From assembly GCA_965277595.1 (NCBI GenBank), contig CBDIDH010000001.1, forward strand, positions 1,364,001 to 1,428,000: a DNA stretch of 64,000 nt, written 5' to 3'. Positions 62,880 through 64,000 of the stretch are shown here, in pieces. Within the stretch, counting starts at the first letter, position 1. The number at the start of each line of letters is the position of its first letter. The DNA comes from CBDIDH01 sp965277595. Its GTDB lineage: Bacteria > Planctomycetota > Planctomycetia > Isosphaerales > Isosphaeraceae. The position numbers were made by a program, and so were the translations under genes. Under the pieces are notes generated by a model. It had not been told where the DNA came from and did not search any database. It worked only from the letters and a program-made list of their open reading frames with translations.

Positions 62880-63590
62880 TCAACCTTGCGGAGAGTCTAA
62901 CCCAACGGAATCCGCGTCGCCATGTTCGCCTGAACTCGAAGTGAGCTTCCAGGGTTGTCCGAAGTGCTCGGCGAAACAGACGTCGTCGAGGCTCAATCGG
63001 CCGGGGAAGCGACCAGGTTCAGCCGCGTGGCCGAGCGCGACCAGTCCGCACGGCGCATGGTCGTTCGGAATTCCAAAGATGTCGCGAATCTTGACCATCT
63101 GAAAGGCTTCAATCCAGGCCGAGGCGACACCCAACGACTCGGCCGCGATCAGGATCGTGGAGACGGCGAGCATGGCCGTTCGCGTCGCCCAGGCGGGACG
63201 GTCGGCATGGTCGGCAAATGATCGCGTGGCGCGGGCGAAGGTTTCGGAGGCCTCGGCGGGCGTGACCGCGCCAAGATCCCGCATGGTTTCCACGATCACA
63301 GGCAGATGCGAGCGGTCGGGCGTCAGATAGCCGAGGACAATGACGACCACCGGCGCCTGGGTAATCACAGGATGGTTAAAGGCCAACGCGCGAAGCCTGC
63401 GCCGGTTTGGCTCGTTGCGGACGACGAGGAAACGCCAGGGCTGAAGGTTATAGGCTGACGGGGCGAAGGTCGCCAGCCGGAGAATCTCCGTCAGAAGGTC
63501 GTCGGCGAGCGGTCGGGTCGGGTCAAACCGGCGGGTGGTCCGGCGTCGGCTGAGAACCTCGGCGACGGTCGGCGGCGGGGCGGTCTCCAT
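62880..63590 (-). CDS. Nitroreductase-family FMN protein
   Basis: The 236-residue protein has the nitroreductase fold: SRRRTTRRFD (FMN phosphate contact), ATFAPSAYNLQPWRFLVV, and the C-terminal VASAWIEAF and CGLVALGHAAEPG. It usually binds FMN and reduces with NAD(P)H. The ATG at 63590 has GGAG 10 nt upstream. It follows the SGNH gene upstream on the same strand; no functional link is visible. Confidence 0.92.
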   Translation of the reverse strand: METAPPPTVAEVLSRRRTTRRFDPTRPLADDLLTEILRLATFAPSAYNLQPWRFLVVRNEPNRRRLRALAFNHPVITQAPVVVIVLGYLTPDRSHLPVIVETMRDLGAVTPAEASETFARATRSFADHADRPAWATRTAMLAVSTILIAAESLGVASAWIEAFQMVKIRDIFGIPNDHAPCGLVALGHAAEPGRFPGRLSLDDVCFAEHFGQPWKLTSSSGEHGDADSVGLDSPQG

Positions 63591-63835
63591 GTTCGGGCAT
63601 CTCCAGGCGAAAATCCGGCAATTTCGAGGCGTCGGCGATTCTATTCGGGAATCGCTGGACGGAAAAGGCAAGGCGGAACGATCGTCAAGGAAGGCCGGTA
63701 GCCTCTGGCCTCGCCCGTGGCCTTGGCTTAAGATCAGCACCTTGTTGATGAAACGGGAAGAAGGGGCGAGTCGAGAAGCCTCGGCTCAGCAGGTTCAGGG
63801 AACGATCGACCGATCACGACACAGGGGCGACGCAC

Positions 63836-64000
63836 ATGAATCGCGGGATCAAAACGGCGGCCTGGCTGATTCTGGGACTTTCCACGGCGGGCGTCGTCAG
63901 GGCGGATGACACGGACAAGGATAAGGTCGAGGACAAAGACAAGAGCAGCTCGTCGGCGACCGGTGAATGGGTCTCGCTCTTTGACGGCAAGACCCTGAGC
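63836..64000 (+). CDS. Exported DUF1080 protein, start only
   Basis: Only the first 55 codons are in the window. A signal peptide (TAAWLILGLSTAGVVRA) is followed by an Asp/Lys-rich stretch, then GEWVSLFDGKTLS, the opening of the DUF1080 (3-keto-disaccharide hydrolase-like) domain. AGGGGCGA lies upstream of the ATG. Such proteins are abundant in planctomycetes. Confidence 0.85.
   Translation, partial: MNRGIKTAAWLILGLSTAGVVRADDTDKDKVEDKDKSSSSATGEWVSLFDGKTLS

Noticed and set aside
1..64000. tRNA and rRNA genes
   Set aside because: No T-loop and acceptor pattern or rRNA-like sequence was seen on either strand by eye; a tRNA scan would be decisive.

Overview
The window looks like ordinary chromosome of a planctomycete, most likely of the Isosphaeraceae/Gemmatales type. 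The evidence is a high-GC sequence with long spacers, Ser/Thr kinases with HRDIKP loops beside FHA and SpoIIE-type phosphatase domains, secreted proteins with an N-terminal LEPRxLL-type motif, redoxin/cytochrome/copper-monooxygenase fusions, an exported DUF1080-type protein, and tetrahydromethanopterin-linked C1 genes (fae, mtdB) in a bacterium. No rRNA, tRNA, CRISPR array, transposase or phage gene was seen.

Layout. 0-7 kb: Ser/Thr kinase, FHA-GAF-SpoIIE phosphatase, a membrane protein with an STN-like domain, and a COG2509-type flavoprotein. 7-11 kb (minus strand): translation cluster ffh-rpsP-trmD-rplS, without rimM. 11-18 kb (minus): complete MacAB/TolC-type export operon. 18-30 kb: FG-GAP/LEPR secreted protein, 2-oxoacid decarboxylase, gamma-glutamylcyclotransferase-like protein, TPR protein, tmk-holB, a redoxin-cytochrome-copper oxygenase fusion, and a lysine-free lipoyl-fold protein overlapping a Nudix hydrolase. 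30-39 kb: small planctomycete-specific genes, SDR enzyme, RRM RNA-binding protein, DUF4259 protein, TPR protein, ARPP-1-type protein, rsfS. 39-50 kb: argS, beta-propeller/cytochrome protein, ATP-grasp enzyme, small Cys protein, the C1 genes fae-mtdB-COG2441-like kinase, and an ABC-2 type permease. 50-64 kb: hybrid histidine kinase, acyl-activating enzyme, FHA Ser/Thr kinase, tyrA, purSL fusion, NYN nuclease-like gene, purQ, SGNH hydrolase, nitroreductase, and the start of a DUF1080-type gene.

The most unusual signal lies between the genes. At least eleven spacers carry short tandem repeats with a 7-nt period, in three sequence families (GACCGAT, AAAGGRC, GGAGACA). Several are arranged as long inverted repeats around a small loop. 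They resemble the heptanucleotide STRR repeats of heterocystous cyanobacteria, but here they form palindromes, and one sub-family has a conserved outer arm. A 5-nt-period version occurs in a few other spacers. Start sites were moved to internal codons wherever an RBS and the family alignment supported it; long open frames antisense to conserved genes were discarded.
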